Below are positions 40,611-41,725 of a stretch of DNA of 41,725 bases, piece by piece. The translations under genes and the position numbers were made by a program. How positions within the stretch are numbered: the stretch's first letter is position 1; each line of letters starts with the position of its first letter. The stretch lies in assembly GCA_021817145.1 (NCBI GenBank), contig JAKAVV010000021.1, forward strand, positions 1-41,725. Direction: 5' to 3'. A model generated the notes under the pieces. It did not search any database. It had not been told where the DNA came from and saw nothing but the letters and a program-made list of their open reading frames with translations. Source of the DNA: a bacterium. GTDB taxonomy: Bacteria; Vulcanimicrobiota; JABDET01.

Positions 40611-41725
40611 CTAAGAAACCGAAATTCCATCAACCACTGCAGCGCATCTTTTACACAAATCAGAAAGAGAAGAATCAGATGAAAATTCCTCTTCATAATG
40701 CCAGCAGCGCGCGCATTTTTTCCCTGGAGCTTTTGCGGCGGCAAGATGAATGGCTTGACTTGAATTCGAAACCGTTATATCCCCTTCTTTCCCTGGAGCA
40801 GATAAAGGGAAAAAATCATAAGCGGCTTCATCTGCTTTATAATTCTGTTTTATTTTTTCAGCTTCGGTAATCGGAGTATCGCTTTCCATCAATTTTAAAT
40901 CCGAAACAATCAGCAGTTCTTTGAGCAGCTCTTTTATCTCTTGAGGAGTTGAATTGCCAAACACAGATCGAAAATTAGAAGAATCATAAATCAGATAAAC
41001 GCGGGTTTCCAGAGGCTGGCGAACTAATTTCTTCTGTCTGAGGACTTCTACTAATTGATACACCGCTTCTCTCAGTCCCAGAAGTTTCTCCCACCGTTTT
41101 TGAAATTCTTCATCCCCTTTATAGTCAGCAGGCAGCTGGGGCCAATCCGTTAAAGAAACACTGATATGCTCTTTAAAAACAGTGGGAAGATTCTGCCAGA
41201 TATCTTCAGAAGTAAAACTTAAGATAGGATACAAGATCCTGGTCAGCGCCATTAAAATTTGGCGCAGAGCGGTTTGGGCAGACCGCCTTTCCTTTGAATT
41301 CGACGAGAAAGTATAGAGTCTATCTTTTAAAAGATCCAGATAAATCGAGCTCATGTCTTGAACGCAAAAATTTAAAACATGATAAAAAACCAGGTGAAAA
41401 TCATAATTTTCATAGAAATTCTTTGTTTTTTCAACCAAATCATACAAGCGATTCAGAGCCCACCGATCGATCTCATTCAATTGAGAAAATGGAACATCGT
41501 CTTTATCGGGCTGAAAATCATAAAGATTAGCCAGAAGAAAGCGGCAGGTATTTCGAATTTTGCGATATGACTCAGCTACATCTTTTAAAACCTTTTCCCC
41601 AATTCGAACATCATTTTTAAATTCGACAGAAGCAAAAAACAACCTTAAAATATCAGCCCCATGCTCTTTTAAAACATCCATTGGGTCAATGACATTCCCA
41701 AGAGATTTATGCATGGCTTTCCCTT
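40611..41725 (-). CDS. ileS: Isoleucyl-tRNA synthetase, C-terminal part (runs off the window)
   Basis: The frame is open to the right edge, so the start is outside; the first ATG in the window (41714) is the second base group of the signature loop and not the start. The catalytic loop reads AMHKSLGNVIDP, where KMSKS is usual; a variant with His is known in bacterial IleS. The tRNA-binding helical domain follows (DRWALNRLYDLVEKTKNFYE), and the C-terminus carries the zinc site CARCWHYEEE ... LCKRCAAVV. It charges tRNA-Ile. It precedes lspA in an apparent operon. Confidence 0.96.
   Translation of the reverse strand, partial: GKAMHKSLGNVIDPMDVLKEHGADILRLFFASVEFKNDVRIGEKVLKDVAESYRKIRNTCRFLLANLYDFQPDKDDVPFSQLNEIDRWALNRLYDLVEKTKNFYENYDFHLVFYHVLNFCVQDMSSIYLDLLKDRLYTFSSNSKERRSAQTALRQILMALTRILYPILSFTSEDIWQNLPTVFKEHISVSLTDWPQLPADYKGDEEFQKRWEKLLGLREAVYQLVEVLRQKKLVRQPLETRVYLIYDSSNFRSVFGNSTPQEIKELLKELLIVSDLKLMESDTPITEAEKIKQNYKADEAAYDFFPLSAPGKEGDITVSNSSQAIHLAAAKAPGKKCARCWHYEEEFSSDSSLSDLCKRCAAVVDGISVS

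Overview
The window looks like a chromosomal segment of a diderm (Gram-negative-type) bacterium of moderate, AT-leaning base composition. The case for an outer membrane is a beta-barrel protein with a signal peptide and a C-terminal Phe (27.0-28.1 kb), plus several signal-peptide proteins. The phylum cannot be assigned safely. The gene set (Nudix ADP-ribose pyrophosphatase, endonuclease Q, phosphopentomutase in one run; a YitJ-type methyltransferase/MTHFR fusion; ileS-lspA; Kdp) mixes gene orders known from Firmicutes with an outer membrane, and suggests a poorly sampled lineage.

Layout. 0-3.2 kb is accessory DNA: the 3' tip of a coiled-coil gene, two mobile-element end relics, a two-gene toxin-antitoxin candidate (Panacea-domain antitoxin plus a small candidate toxin), then an IS21-family element with an internal deletion. 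3.4 kb carries a tRNA-Val. 3.5-10.5 kb, minus strand, holds a very large NfnAB-like flavoprotein fusion and a secreted sortilin/BNR-repeat protein. 10.6-17.8 kb, plus strand, holds nudF, endoQ, a coiled-coil membrane protein, a small unknown gene, deoB and a trehalose synthase-maltokinase fusion whose start appears to be non-canonical. 17.8-20.3 kb holds a probably acquired AAA ATPase flanked by a perfect 26-bp direct repeat, a zinc-ribbon membrane protein and an unknown protein.

20.4-32.9 kb is a potassium-stress region: kdpABC on the plus strand, a convergent histidine kinase-kdpE pair, a porin-like gene with a palindrome over its promoter, a second IS21 copy with another element nested in it, and a kinase-less KdpD sensor. 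The Kdp sensory apparatus is therefore split into two genes about 4 kb apart. A short kdpC-like remnant lies directly in front of the kdpD half, so the locus appears to have been rearranged.

32.9-41.7 kb is housekeeping: tgt, a small heat-shock protein, an unusual alpha/beta-hydrolase-Nudix fusion, the YitJ-like methionine/folate enzyme behind a potentially structured leader, a DUF4139 protein and a Uma2 protein in tight tandem, lspA, and the C-terminal part of ileS running off the right edge.

Most candidates for something new are architectural: the fused NfnAB-like enzyme with an unrecognised N-terminal region, the hydrolase-Nudix fusion, the split KdpD, the chain of mini-ORFs in front of kdpA, the treS start, and the repeat-flanked ATPase. 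All function calls rest on reading translated sequence by eye; no search was run.
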